The position numbers were made by a program, and so were the translations under genes. Of a DNA stretch of 64,000 nt, positions 23,886 through 36,621 are shown one piece after another (positions within the stretch are counted from its first letter, which is position 1; each line of letters begins with the position of its first letter). The stretch spans positions 55,446,841-55,510,840 of the forward strand of contig OX419762.1 of NCBI GenBank assembly GCA_948567375.1. Direction: 5' to 3'. The stretch is from Lunularia cruciata. Its lineage: Eukaryota > Streptophyta > Marchantiopsida > Lunulariales > Lunulariaceae. The notes beneath the pieces were generated by a model that searched no databases, was not told where the DNA came from, and saw nothing but the letters and a program-made list of their open reading frames with translations.

Positions 23886-25870
23886 TGCCTTGGCTTCAAC
23901 CATCTTGGTAGCATAATTAGTTCATACCAAGATTTATCTCTTCCTTGTGAATTGGATCACCTGTTGGATTGGACCCACAAAATCAATTCCCCATTTCTCA
24001 AATAGGGCCAATAGCAAAATTGGTCACAAAGGCCATTGGGAAGTAGCTATCAACTTTCTTGTTCTTTGATATGCATCATAAATTCAAGGTATGGGCTTGA
24101 GTATCCTTATACATCATAGGCTACCAATGCCCCAATGAAAGAATTTTCTTTATTGTATTCTTCAGGGCATAGTGTCCACTTGATGCTTCCAAGTGTAAGG
24201 AATCAATTACTCCTCCAACTTTGTATGCTTCCAAGCATCTCCAAAGTACTTCATCTTCACCCATTTTAAATAAAATGTTGTGCTTTAGCTAGTACAGTCC
24301 CATTTTTCTTGAGGAAGCTTGCCCTTTGCTCTGAGTCTAGTCCTTTAAGACACTTACAAGTATGCATATAATGATATTTGGCGGCATACCTCATACTATG
24401 CATTGCTATCAAATGATAAAACTCTTTGTCAAGAAACCAATCATTGACTTCCAGCTTTTGGTCTTGAGATTTTAACCTAGACAAGAAGCCCATATTAGAA
24501 TCCAAAGCTCACTTCCTTACTTGCACAATGTATGTGAATTCTTGTAACAATAAGATCCATCCTTCAATTCACTCGGACAAATCCACCTTCTTCACCAAAT
24601 GTTGCAAAGCACAATGGTCCACATGGAAGACAAAATCATATCCCAACCAATAGTGGAAAAACTTCTTGCAAGCATACATCATTCCAAGTGCTTCTCTTTC
24701 AGTAGTTGAATAATTCTTTTCTACAACTGAAAGTTGTTGGTTGGTGTAGTAAACTGGATAGTCCTTCTCCTTCTCATCCTTCTAACTCAAGACTACTCCA
24801 ATTGTCATGGATGAAGTGTCCACATACACATGAAAAGGGACATCCCAATTTGAAGCACTCATAATTGGTGCTTCAACCAATTCTCCTTCAACACCTAGAA
24901 AGCTTCTTGTTATTTTGCTTCCCACAAATAGTCTTTGGACTTCTTTAGAAGCTTTGTTAGAGGTGCAAAAAGCACCCCATAATTTGATAAAAAGATTCTA
25001 TAGCATCTGACATGTCCCAAGAAGGCTCTCAGCTCCTAAATGTTTCTAGGTGATTCTAAAGCTGAGATCACTTTCACCTTCTTGACATTGACTTCAATAT
25101 CTTAGCTTGAGACCCAATGCCCCAAAAGAATTCCTTCTTTCATGACAAAGAAGCATTATTCTAGGTGTAATGACAAGTTGTCAAAACAACACCTTTCAAA
25201 AGTTTGGTGAAGGTAATCTAAATGTACCTTCCTTTTGGACAAACACACAAAAGTCATCAATGAAAACTTCCACAAATTTTGCAGAAATTCTTTAAAGGTC
25301 ACATTCATCATACGCTAGAAAGTAGTGGGAGCATTACACAACCCAAAGGTCATTTGATTGTATGAAAAGGTACCCCAATTGGTGGTAAATGTGGTCTTAT
25401 CCTTGTCTTCTTCTCGGATGGATACTTCATTTTAGCCTGAAATCCATCAAAAGAGCTATAGCAAGGATTACCAACTACTTGGTCTAGAATAGTATCCATG
25501 AAGAGCACAAGATGATGATCTTTCCTCATGATTCTGTTTTGTTTGAAAAAGTCTTGGCACAATTGAACCTTTCTTGTCTTCTTCTTTGGAAAAATCATGA
25601 TGGGAAAAACCCACTCATTGCTCAAGATTGGAAAACTTATTCCGGCCTCTAAGTACTTATTGATTTCCTCTTTCATTAATAGTGAGTATTCCATGTTTAG
25701 TTGGTATTGTCTCTACCAAACAGGAACTGCATCTTCAACCAAATCAATCCAATGTTCCCCAAATTATCATAGAATACCTAGCATTTGATCAATCAACAAG
25801 GCAAATACATCTTGATACTCTATAAATAGGGTAGTGTATCTTGCCAACTTGTCTAAAGTGATTGTCTTGG
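23886..25870 (-). pseudogene. family B pol: RT, RNase H, partial integrase
   Basis: A 115-codon open piece (25350-25694) contains RT fingers and palm: EEINKYLEAGI, KVQLCQDF and CYSSFDGFQAKM, which keeps the motif A Asp. FGLCNAPTTF follows in the next frame. Next come LLGHWVSS and ELRAFLGH (RT/RNase H junction) and RNase H remnants. A decayed HHCC region follows near 24100-24250, and FEKWG then the integrase start at about 24000. The reading is broken by frequent stops and frameshifts. The integrase core is lost at 23886. Confidence 0.8.
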
Positions 25871-25944
25871 AGATTTTTAAAATTATCCCTTCACTCAAGA
25901 CTACATCTTGAGAATCATTGGAGACGATGACTCCTTCAACATGA

Positions 25945-26178
25945 CTAACTTGGCTTAACCCAAGTCAAAAGAAATTCAAACCCTTCCTCCAAGTTGCTAT
26001 TACCCAAGAAAACATTATATAGATCTTTTTCTTCAACCTCTACCTCGTAGCCTTCTAGGTAATTAACTTGAACTTCTTCATCTGAGTCCTCTGAAGATGA
26101 AGATGATGAACTTTTGGATTCATCTTTGTCTTCTGACAAAGTGGTTTCCTCAAGGTGGAGTGGGGAACCTTTGTCCAA
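25945..26178 (-). pseudogene. acidic linker between protease and RT, family B
   Basis: A 77-codon open stretch, Ser/Asp/Glu-rich (EDKDESKSSSSSSSEDSDEE), with YEVEVEEKDLYNVFLG. The same segment appears at 40501-40743 in the plus-strand B element, where it reads EDKDESKD and YEVEVKDEDLYDISLG. The two copies confirm one family. Function unknown; it may be a spacer in the Gag-Pol polyprotein. Confidence 0.7.
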
Positions 26179-26314
26179 CTTATAGGTACCAACTTTTGGG
26201 CTTTGGACAAGATGTCCTTGCTCACTTTTTGCGGATGCTAATCCACAACAACTTGAGCACTATACAATCAAGGTCTTTTGATAAACAATGGATAACTAAT
26301 TTTGCTCACTTGTC

Positions 26315-26851
26315 TTAACATGATATAATTGAGTATAATTCTAATGATTGTGATGATATACCTAAAGGTTGTCTCTTGGTCTGGTCTGCAAACTTAAAAA
26401 TTTGGGGTGTAGGCTCAAATATGTAATACCCCAATCTATGTGCTATATTGTCCATCATTGCATTCACACCTGAACCCAAGTCAATGGGTACATACGTTAT
26501 GATACATCCTATGATCTTTGCATCCACTTCAAGAGATCCCAAATCTTCTTGTTTGATATGATATATGGCAGACAATTCCTTCTTGGTCATTGCTCTTACT
26601 TTCTTGAGGGACAAACTCAATTGCTTCTTGTACAGCTTGTTTTCCTCCCACAATTGCTTAAATGTAACATTGGCATAGGTAGATGCCAAATCTGCCACAG
26701 TATTATATTGTGGTACTCCTCCAAGTTTCACCTTCTTGCCTTTAGTCTTTGGGTTTGAGGTTTCTCCTTTCTCCAACCTTACTTTGGGTCGCTCTAGAAT
26801 GGTGACTAGAGTACCTGTGATATGGACCCAAGGTACTTTGGGTTTACCCAC
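26315..26851 (-). pseudogene. family B aspartic protease region
   Basis: A 178-codon open piece. Residues 130-150 contain IDLGSGVN, the retropepsin active-site motif (D-x-G-S-G) of plant gypsy elements, followed by AHRLGYYIFEPTP and a FADQTKRQPLG segment typical of the same domain. It lies between gag and RT in the normal order. Open but flanked by stops, so not functional as it stands. Confidence 0.8.
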
Positions 26852-27269
26852 CTTGGCTTGGATCAGATCCTCTACTTCAGATTTGATGTTAGCCTCAAAA
26901 ACATGAGGTTTGTCTTAGGATCCTCCTTCCATATCATCTCCCAAATTCTCTACACTGCCTCTTGAATCTCCTTCTATAAAGCCTTTGCTTTAGCTTTTGC
27001 CAAGATTTTCTCTTCTTTTATAGATGAGATTGACTTAGGCCAAAGTCTCTTTGCCTTTTTGGAAGACAAAGAAGTGGTACTTACTTCTTTGGGATCACAC
27101 TTCTTCTTCCTTGAGCATGTTTTAACTTGCAACACTTCAAGATCCAACCATTCCCCTTCTAAAGCCGGACTTTATTTGTAAGGCCTTTCTTCCTCTAGAG
27201 TTATACAATTTATGGTGGCATCTCCTTTGGACTGCAATGTAGTGTACTCAACCAAAGTTTGTTGATATT

Positions 27270-29150
27270 TCACCAAAGGCTTTGGGGTTGGGTGGTTGAG
27301 GTTTCAAACATGGCCCAAACCTTTACAATTTCCACAAAGTGGAACATACCAATTTGGTGCCTTGGCTCAAGACAATTTGGAGACCAATGGCCCATAGAGC
27401 CACAATTATAACAAAAACCTAGTGCAATATTCTGAGGCCTGTTTTGGTTACTCATTGGCAATCTTCATTGGGGAGTATTGTTGTTGTACTCCTTGGGTCC
27501 ATACCTTGGACCTTGGTACAATATGATTGCCTGAGGTTGTACCTCTTGTGTCTGGTATGATGCTCCTCCTTCCTCATTTTGGTCCTAACTTGGAACCCAA
27601 TCATTTGCTACACTAGAAATGTAGTTTCAATTAAACACTTTGTGTTGGCATGACCTGACTTGCCACATATAATGCACCATACATTTGGTCTTCCAAATGA
27701 AGGGGGTCATTTTGGTCCTTTTAGCCAATCATTTGGATTTTAAAATCCAAATGACTTGACTTGATTAAAATCTTTAATCAAGTCTCCAGCTTAGTGTCCA
27801 TTTTATTTATATTTTTTGCTGGAGAGGTTACTACTTTCTTTCCTCCTTGCCTTTGGATTCTTCTTGCATTTGCATTGGATTTCAAAGAAGAACTAGATAA
27901 CATGGAGGATTCTTCCAAAGAAGGGGAGGTATTGCAAGAAGCTCCTTATCCTTACTTCTCGCCTTTCTTCTCTTGATTCCTTCTATTGCTAGATGAATGT
28001 TAAAGGTGACATGTTTGAGTACTTTGTCAAAGGAAGTTATGTTTCTCTCCCTTGCAAAGATCCAAATTTTTGGTGATAATCCATCGAAGAGCCAAGTAAT
28101 GGCTTGGGCCTCGGAGTAACTCACCACACTAGATTGCTTTGGCACTCAATTCAACAAAGCCATGAACTCTTTAGAGTAGTCTCTAAACTTCTCATTCTTA
28201 CCTTGGTCCAAATCATTTAGTGTCACAAAGACACTTGTATCATTATCAACCTCTTGAAATTAATCCAAGAAGTTGTCCCAAATTTTTGTTCAATTTGTTG
28301 GGCTGAACCCCTTTTGGGTCACTTGAGTATACCAGCTTTGAGCTTTCTTATGGAGCAGACTTAGGAGAGTCTGGATTTGGTCAATAGAGTCATGCTCCTT
28401 GTTGGCAAAGAAGATGACTTCAAACTCTTCAACAAATTTATCAAGATCTTCATCTTGTTTTGTCCCCTTATACTTTTGGTATGCTTGTTGGTGACAAGTA
28501 AAGAAGTCATTTTATACATCTACCGAGTAGGCTACGGAAATGCCAAACTGGTTTGGTCCGAGGTACTAATCAGGGTTTTGGCTTCAGGTTCAACCTACAT
28601 TTTTTGAGTTCAACACTAGTTCTTCATTGACATGTTCTTCTGAGGGTATGTTGATTACAACCCAAGGTGGAGGAAGAGATTCAATATATTCAAATTGCTT
28701 GTTAAGATCCCTTTGAACTAGTCAAGGAATCATATGTAAGATGTATTGACACTCTTCTTCTATCAAAACTCATGCTATCTTCTCATGCATGAATTCTTTT
28801 AGATAACTAGCTCCCTTACAACTTTGGAGGAAGTTTGTGTCCTAGGTTGCAACAAATATGTCTTTCTGCTTGTGTCTTTCTTCTTCTCAAGATTTGTAGA
28901 TGCAAAGAAGCTGTGCCACCCAACTTCTTGTTTCTTTTGTTCAAGTTCATGCAAGGAGTCTTGAACTTTGTGAAGAAGTTGTAGATCCAATGCTTCTTTC
29001 TCAGATTCTTCACAAATGAATTTGTGCTTCTATTGTTCTTCTTCTGCATGTTGCAAAGTTTGCTTACAAGCCCTTTCTTCCTATTATTCTCTCAATGTAG
29101 AAACTTATATTTTTTGGACAATCAATTTATTTGGCTTTGTATTCTTCCAC
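27270..29150 (-). pseudogene. family B gag with CCHC zinc knuckle
   Basis: The minus strand between about 28500 and 27880 reads as a gag core. It includes DEDLDKFVEEFEVIFF, KKAQSWYTQVTQKGF, then EKFRDYSKEFMALLN and, in the open 88-codon piece 27882-28145, AQAITWLFDGLSPKIW. A CCHC knuckle, CYNCGSMGHWSPNC, lies in the 64-codon piece 27270-27461. The N-terminal part near 28990 has a Leu/Glu-rich helix (LDLQLLHKVQDSLHELEQKK). Frames are broken by several indels and stops. Confidence 0.8.
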
Positions 29151-29164
29151 TCCTGAGATTTGTG

Positions 29165-29182
29165 TCCCCGGTAGTGACACCA
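29165..29182 (-). other. primer binding site, tRNA-Asp type, family B
   Basis: On the minus strand TGGTGTCACTACCGGGGA starts 7 bases after the LTR end. It matches the plant tRNA-Asp complement TGGCGCCGTTGCCGGGGA at 13 of 18 positions, and every mismatch is a C/T or G/A transition. Confidence 0.85.
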
Positions 29183-29189
29183 AAAATCA

Positions 29190-31784
29190 TGTAATAACCT
29201 AGCAAGTATCACTTTATTAGTAATCAGCAAGTGACAATTTATTCCCACAAAGATACAATGTTAGAAATGGTAAATAAAAAGTAAAATGTCACAAAAATTT
29301 CTTCTTGATTGTGTCTTTAATCTCTTGGGTAGAGACCACACGCAGAAGAGAGTAACAAGCACTGAATCATAGTCTTGTTACAAATTAACAACACCCACAA
29401 TCACAAATCTTCAAATCCTTTCCAAATTAATCTTGATTGTGATGATTCAATTCTTTCCAAAGAAGGATATTTCAGCATGAAACAACTTCACCTTAATATT
29501 GTGTTCCACCCTTCCATTGAAGGCACAACTTCCTCAATCTAAATTGCTTTGCATTAATCCAATATTGTGACCATAAATGCAGAATACTACAAACACCACA
29601 ATTCCTCACATATTTGTCAAGGCATTGCTTTGATTGCTATCCACTCAAGATCAAAGATATAGAATGAAATTAGGGTTGCAGAATCCAACATCTAAGACAC
29701 TCAAACTTGCACTTTGAATTTCTTGAGACACTCACAAACACACACAAAAGACTGACACTTAGAATTAAGTTGAAATGACAAGCATTGAGTTATAGCACTT
29801 TTCTTTACTCAACTGTAGGATATTAGTATTGAATTGAACTGAAGAACAACACTAGAAATGCTTCCTTTAAATAAGCAAAGCACTTCAATAGTTATCTAAC
29901 TATATACCATGCTAATTGCTATGTTACCAACTTGTAGATCCAAAATGACAATCCATCTCTTCATATCTCAAGATTATTACTAATCCAATCCAATGTCTAC
30001 CTTGACTTTGGCTTCTACATCCAATGTAACTACAACCACTTCTTCTTATTTGTTAGGTTCATCTACTATTGCTACATCTTCTTCTATCTTTCTCCTATCT
30101 CCAATTTGAACTAAAATGAAGTCATTATGATGCTATCTACCTTCTCCTTCTCTACTCTAACTCCTTCTATTGCCTCAAATTATGCCTTCAATGGTTCTTT
30201 CTCCTCCACATATTGGACCAGTTGAGTCTCTACACTTCTGATCCGTCCTTGCAACCTTTTTTCCTCCTGATGTTTATCACCCAACTCATGTTGCCAGGCC
30301 CAATCCTTCTCCTTTGTAGTCTTCCTTAGGCTCTCTAGTTCTTGCTCCATCACCACTGCCATCACTTCTGAATGTAGCACCTCCAAGCATGCATCAACAA
30401 ATTCTCCCTTCAATTTCTCAAATTTTGCCTTCTGCTCCTTCAATTCTTAAGCTTGTTGTTCAAGTTCTTCACTATGCTTCCCAAACTCTCGTGCAAGCTC
30501 TCAAAGCTCTTTCTCCAAAGAACAACATCAATCCAAAGTTCTTTAGCTTCTTCCTCTCCTTGGGTTAACTTCATCCTTAACTCCAAGTTTTTTGCACTCA
30601 AGAACTTCACTACATGAGCTCATCCCTCACTTCAAGATGCTCTTTCTTCAACTCTTCATTCTTCTTCTACAGCTGCAACAACAAGGGATAGACAATCTTT
30701 GAAATGTATTCTACTCCATTGAATTCTTCATCATCTTTTCTTTCTTTGGCTTTGGTCTGCACTCTTTGGCTGGTGCCCTACTCCAAAGTCTTGATTTTTG
30801 TACTTTTAATGTTACCTCATCCGAGCTTTCTTCTTCCTCATTTACTCGGTCTTGAAGCTATGACCTACATGCTTCTCTTTGATCTTGCCGCCCTTGGAAA
30901 TACTAAGGCTGACTCCTCTACCTTTTCTTCTTCTAGCTCCACTACAAGTAACTCCAAATAGGGTGCATTTCCTCCTTCCATATGATCAATTTCCACATGG
31001 AACTCCTTATCTTCTTCTCTTGCTATTTTTCCAACCAATTGTTAGACTTTGGATTCTCCTTCACTCTCACTACTAGACTCCTTACTTTGCAATGTGTGCT
31101 CTTCTTCTTATCCCAAGTCTTCACACTTTGACTTGGCTTCTTCTTCTAATTCTTCCTCCAATGATGAATGGTTCTTCACCATTGCCATCTCTTGTTTTGG
31201 ATTTAGCCTCCTCATCTTTGATGGCTACAACAGCGATACTCTTCCTTTGTGTCTACACCTCTTCCTCAGCCTCAAGATTTCCATCAATGCTATCTTCTCC
31301 TTCCCATTTTGGATGTAGTAGTCATTGCCTTCATGGACTCACCTTATGTTGTATTGCTCATCTGCATCCGCTATACATTCTGAATTGGGGTGAAACTGAG
31401 ACACATCCTTTGTCTCTCCTCCAAGCTGAGTAGTTTCAATCCAAAGTAGAAATGTGTTGCAAAAGGTACAAAGTAATGGGATGGCAGGTCCATTCTCCAA
31501 CTATGAATCATTTGACCTACTCTTCTGTAAAAAGAATTTGCCCAATTCACCACTTCTCATACAAACATGTGGTGAAAGGACTTAGCTTGCTGCTTCGTTA
31601 CGTAGGTGGTTCACTCTAGCTTAAACATGGCCATCATGATGCTGACTATACCACTTTGTATTGGGTTCCTATAGCTATCCACCTTGTACCCATTCTTGGT
31701 TTAAGGAGCACTAAATGAATTCCTCACCTTGACTATTTGTTCCAAAGAATCACACTTCCAATAGAAGGTGACTTCTCTTGCTTC
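29190..31784 (-). repeat. family B 5' LTR (unit B5), start missing
   Basis: On the minus strand it ends GGTTATTACA at 29190, followed by the primer site and gag, which makes it a 5' LTR. It holds the 3' LTR section with its TATA-like box (CTTTAAATAAG near 29868) and most of the coiled-coil ORF. It breaks off at about 31784 against a gag fragment of another copy. Confidence 0.8.
29980..31784 (-). pseudogene. family B LTR ORF in unit B5
   Basis: C-terminal stop at 29980 after GACATTGGATTGGAT. Coiled coil at 30180-30443 (LEVLHSEVMAVVMEQELESLRK). Acidic, Ser-rich part around 31000-31200. N-terminal domain at 31371-31553 (WRMDLPSHYFVPFATHFYFGLKLL). The extreme N-terminus is missing. Disrupted by stops and shifts. 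Confidence 0.75.
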
Positions 31785-32121
31785 TTTACACCTCCTCATC
31801 CTAAAAGAAAGAAAGATGCAAATTTGGTGTAATGTATCTCAACAAATATGTAGGGAGTGCAAAGAAGTTTTTTCACCTGACTTCTCATTTCTTTTGTTCA
31901 AGTTCTTGCAAGGCTTCTTGTACATCATGAAGAAGTTGCAAATCCAATGCCTCCTTCTATGATTCTTTAGAAGTGAGTTGGCTCTTTTGTCCTTCTTCTT
32001 CACATTGCAAAATTTCATCTATGTGCCCTCTACTCTAGTTATTCTCTCAATGCATACATTCATATTTGATGAACAATCAACTTACAAAGATACTTTGTAT
32101 CTTGTAGTCCTAAGGTTTGTA
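31785..32121 (-). pseudogene. gag N-terminal fragment of a second family B copy
   Basis: Nucleotide-level match to 28830-29160 (blocks TTCTTTTGTTCAAGTTC, GAAGAAGTTG and ATCCAATGC), directly after the primer site at 32122-32139. It is cut at 31785, where the neighbouring unit B5 begins. Confidence 0.7.
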
Positions 32122-32139
32122 TCCCCAACAATGGTGCCA
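32122..32139 (-). other. primer binding site, tRNA-Asp type, second copy
   Basis: The minus strand reads TGGCACCATTGTTGGGGA: 14 of 18 matches to the tRNA-Asp complement, with all four differences being G-to-A or C-to-T changes. Confidence 0.8.
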
Positions 32140-33412
32140 AAGACCAAAAAAGTCTCACTTTTGCAATAATTAGCAAGCAACTGTTTGTTCCCATAGAGAT
32201 ACTAGTCAAGAATGGTCAAATACAAAGTAAAATTAAAAATTTATTTCTTCTTGATTTTGTCTTTAGCCGCTTGGGTAGAAATCACACCCAAAAGAGAGTA
32301 ACAAGCACTCAATAACAAATCTTGTTATAGTTTTGTATCACCCACAATCACAATTCATCACATTCTTTCCAATTCAATCTAGATTGTGATGTCTCAATTG
32401 GTTTGAAGAAGGCTACTTCACCATGAATGACTTTGCCTTGGAATTGCATTATACTCCTCCATTGAAAGTACAACTTCCTCAATCAAAATGGTTTTGCATC
32501 AGTCTTGTGCTGCAATTACAAATGACAAATACTACCAACATCACAATTCTCAGAAATCTGTTAAGGCATTGCCTTGATTGGCTTCTACTCATGATCAAAC
32601 ATAGAAAAGGAAATTAAGAATTGTAGAATCCAACATCTAGCACACTTTGAACTGCAATTTGTACTTCTCCATACACTCATAAACACACACGTAAGAATGA
32701 TACTCAAAATTTAGCTAAACAACAAGCATTGAATGTCAACACTTTGCTTTACTCCACTTCAAAACTAAATACTGAATACAATGTGTTGCAAATGACTGCT
32801 TTAAATAGGTATAGTACTCAACAATTATAAAAAAAAATTGAACTGCTTCAACTACTTTCTACCAACCTTTAGATCTGAATTTTCCTAGCTCCATCTACAT
32901 TGCTTCAAATCTGGAAATTGTTACTTACTAATCCAATCCAAGTACTACTAGACTTTGACTTTTACATCCAAATCAGCTACAAGTGCCTCTTGCACTTTGG
33001 GTTCATCTACTATTTCTACATCTTCCTCTATTCTTATCACATCTTCAATCTTGATTGAGACAAAAGTCATGGGTATACTACTAACAACATTATCTTTCTC
33101 TACTCTTACTTCTTCAATGAACTCAGGTAACTCACCCAAAATCACTTACACTCCAACCTTGACTACTTTGGGTTGGTTTACTGCACTTTTATTTAATCTA
33201 TTATGGAGTTTATCTAAGTTTGATGTAACCAAATCTAACTTGAGACAAACATTGTCTTCTATTTCAATCAACTTTCTATCTACTCTCTTTTTGAGTCAAA
33301 TTAAAAAATTGTTCAAGTCAATGTCCTTTGACTTACACTTCCAAGTCTCATGCACCAACAGTTTTAACTCATGTAGATGAGATTCCTCCAATTGTTGTTT
33401 TAGTTTCCTCTT
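32140..33412 (-). repeat. family B 5' LTR fragment (unit B6)
   Basis: Contains the 3' end of the LTR, the TATA-like box region (TTTAAATAGGTATAG near 32812) and the C-terminal part of the ORF. The last few bases of the LTR next to the primer site are rearranged. It is truncated upstream at about 33412. It carries the family A empty site at 33236-33255. Confidence 0.75.
32948..33412 (-). pseudogene. family B LTR ORF, C-terminal fragment in unit B6
   Basis: A 66-codon open tail (ILGELPEFIEEVRVEKD, ending DLDVKVKV) and, upstream, coiled-coil remnants with the RLHELKLLV-type segment. The tail matches the C-terminus of other copies (VSLSEFLDTLKKSGLADKE in B11). Confidence 0.65.
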
Positions 33413-34604
33413 AGGAAACACATTGGGTTCCTAGCTATAGAGTTTATGGATCAAAGGTCATGTGTAGATTTGTTACTACTAGTCTAAGCACACATGTTTC
33501 TTGGTCACTAAAACCTTTTACTCTTGTTTCTAGTATTCCTTATACCAGATAAGGGAGTAATACGCAACCTAACTTGATCATAATCATCTCCTCAACAGTT
33601 TGATCTCCAATGCTCCAACTTCAATTATTTAGATGTTATTTGAGATTAACTCAAAAGTTGAATTTATTGAGCTTAATATAGTGACCACTTTATCAACTCA
33701 CTAATCTCATTGATAAATCATGAAAAGACATGACAAAACTCTCAAAATTCTCTTGTTTTCTCATCTAAGTGAGAATTTTGCCCATCTTGCTTCACTTGAC
33801 CATAATCCACTCAAAAGCTACTTAATTTTGTTTGTTTTTGTCTTTGGATTATACCCTAGTAACTCTTCTCTCCAATCCTAGTCTCTTCTTCCTAAATTCT
33901 CTCCTTTAACTCCTTAAATCCTTGAAGAAGTCCAAGCTTTTCCTATTGGGACCCAAACTCTTGCAAATTTGTAATTTAGCCTCCTCACTTTTTCACAAAT
34001 GGACCCCCGAACTCCACTTTGAAGCTCATGAATGAATTTGAATCCTTCTTCTCCTCTAAGAGTAAATAAATTGTTAAATCCTATACTTGCTTTTATGTAA
34101 GCACTAGAAGGACAACATAATATGGGTTTTCCATCATCAATTCCATGAATGCCACCCAGAAATGTGCCACCATCTACTCCCATAAGCTATCACAATGTAG
34201 AAGCTAAAGCTTGATGAAAAAAGGATTCAAGAGTGGCAAATCTAGAGAATGGGACATCTCCTTTCCAAATGCTTCCTCCAATGCCCTGGTGTCCTTGTTC
34301 TACTAACACTCTCACTCTGAATATCCTACTCCTACTTAAGACTCCTAAAACTAAAACACACCTTTCTCTTAACTCTCCACCACCTATATACATCAAACCT
34401 TGAAAGGATAAGATTGTACTCAACATGGCTAGCCACTTCAATGCACATAGATTGCTCACATGGCAATATCTCAACCGTGGGATCTATCATACAACCTATT
34501 CCATCTTTATGGAGATAAACCATACTAGTTTACTCTTTCATGGGCTACGCAAACTACAACACAACACCATACACCAGCCTCAATGCTAAACATCACCCAA
34601 AGTG
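33413..34604. other. unclassified sequence
   Basis: The first bases (ACACATTGGGTTCCTAGCT) resemble 3650-3670 in or beside family C copy 1. Minus-strand ORFs of 89 and 94 codons (33914-34183, 34190-34474) do not match a family I know, and their frames do not join cleanly. A remnant of another element is the likeliest explanation. Confidence 0.3.
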
Positions 34605-34790
34605 GTGACAATCTCCTCCACTGATCCCAACTCTATTTGTGAGATTGGCTTGCCTTGAGTCATCTCCTTCCTTAATTTCTGCCATGTAATGTTGCTCTTC
34701 TTTGTCTACATCTTGACAAAGATCATGATGGAAATATGACACCATCATCTTCTTTTTGTCAAAATTGACCAGGTCTAAACTCAAATAGAT
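34605..34790 (-). pseudogene. family B ORF fragment
   Basis: The minus strand gives KKMMVSYFHHDLCQDVDKEE, matching the ERRRMVSHFHLDLQREVDGDE region of other copies. No neighbouring parts of the unit are present. Confidence 0.55.
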
Positions 34791-34809
34791 ATGTGAACAA
34801 TTAATGAAT

Positions 34810-35912
34810 AATAAGAGAGTGATAGGAAACAAAAATGAAAAAGTTGTGAGTGTTGATTTGACAATCAATTGAAGAATGACTACATCTTGGAGCACCATAA
34901 AATTGAGACTTCACCAAGGGAAATAAAAAATTCCAAGAAGATATCTTGTCCCTCTTAGTAGCTATCCCAAAGGAATGAGAGTTATAGAGACAAATGAGAG
35001 TTTAATTTTTCAAAGTCTAGAGGGAGTTAGAATTATACTTCTAGGAGAGGGAATATTGTTCCAACACCGTAGAGTCTGTGAGCACACAATGGCCAAGAAG
35101 AGTGGTAAGAAGAACTCCACACTCACAATAAGGAGTCTTGAAATTTAGAGGTTAGATGTAGTGGCACAAAATGAGGTCTTGAGTAGACCTCGGATTACAT
35201 TTCTAGCTTGGAATTGGAACTTGAGCTTTCTAGGTTTCATGCCAAAGATAGCTAGCTGCCAGCAATTGTAAGGATGGCCCTAAAGTGGTAGGGAAGGGAG
35301 GAAATCCGGCTTGATGGACCAAGTTGAATTGGAGGTTAGTCTTGGAGAAAGAAGCAAGGGATGCAACCAAAGTCACCTTCTATCAAAAGTGTGAGTCTTC
35401 GGAAAAGACCGTAGATGTGAGAAAATCTTTCTTTGTTGCATGCACCAACAATGGTTATAAGGTGGATACCTATTGGGACTCAATAAAGCAAAGTATTGTT
35501 GGGGTGATGATGATGTTTTTCAAGCCCAAGAAAACCACATACTTGACAATGAATCAGGCAGTATTCTTTCATCAAGTGTTTACCAAAGAGAAGTTGAATT
35601 GGGCAAAATATTTCCACTAGAGGACGAGGCAAATGATTGTTAACTAGAGGAAGTGAAGGAGAAATTAACCTGAATAGAAGAAGAAGCTGAAGAACTTTGG
35701 GTGGATGCATCACTTTGGTAGAAGACTCTATAGAACTTGCAAGAGAATTTTAGAAGCATGGAAGAGATCTTGATTGTCAGACAGAAGAGTTGAGGAACCA
35801 AAAGGCAACATTTGAGAATATGAAGAAAAAAGTGAGAGAAGCATGCATCAAAGTAATATACTTGAAAGCCATCGTAGCAGTAATGGAGCAAGAGTTGGAG
35901 AATATGAGGAAG
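34810..35912 (+). repeat. family B 5' LTR (unit B7), left part, split by unit B8
   Basis: Begins in the leader (AGAGAGTGATAGG block) without the LTR start. It runs through the ORF start and is interrupted at 35913 by unit B8. A further ~0.9 kb deletion near 35655 joins the N-terminal domain to the later coiled coil. It continues at 38574-40058. Confidence 0.7.
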
Positions 35913-36621
35913 TGTGACAACCCAACAAATATCACTTTTGCGGTAATCGGGTAAGTAAAGTTTATTTCCGCAGAGATACGAGTCAGAAATGTCCAAATAC
36001 AAAGTCAAAAAGTAACACTTGTAGTTCTTCTTGGTTGCGTCTTTAATCTCTCAAGTAGAAACCACACCCTAAAGAGAGTAACAAGCATTGACTTGCAGTC
36101 TTGTCACGAATTCACACTCCATAATCACAACTCCATCAAATCTTCCCAAACAATCTTGATTGTGATGATTCAGGCTCTCCTGAAAATGGCACTTCACTGC
36201 AAAACAACTTTGCCTCAAAATTGTGTTCCACCCCTCCACTGAAGGCACAACTTCCTCGATCAAAATTACTTCACATCAACTTCACACTACACTCACAAAT
36301 GAAAAATACTACCAACACTACAATTCTTCTCAGATCTGTCAAGGCATTACTTCGATTGCACTTCACTCAAGATCAAACACACAGAATGAAGATCAAGGCT
36401 ATGGAATCCAACATCAAACAAGCACATTGACTTGCACTTTGAATTTCTTCACACACTCACAAACACAATTACAAAGCTGATACTCGGAATCAAGCTCAAG
36501 CGACCAGCACTGCTTCACTGCACTTTGCTTTATCTATTCTTAGAAATAATGAGCATTGAACAACATGATACTACAAATGCCACTCTTAAATAGTGAAAAA
36601 ATTGACAGTTATTGTCCTATG

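Noticed and set aside
29165..29182. tRNA gene near the primer sites
   Set aside because: Only the 3' tRNA complement is present; no cloverleaf can be drawn.
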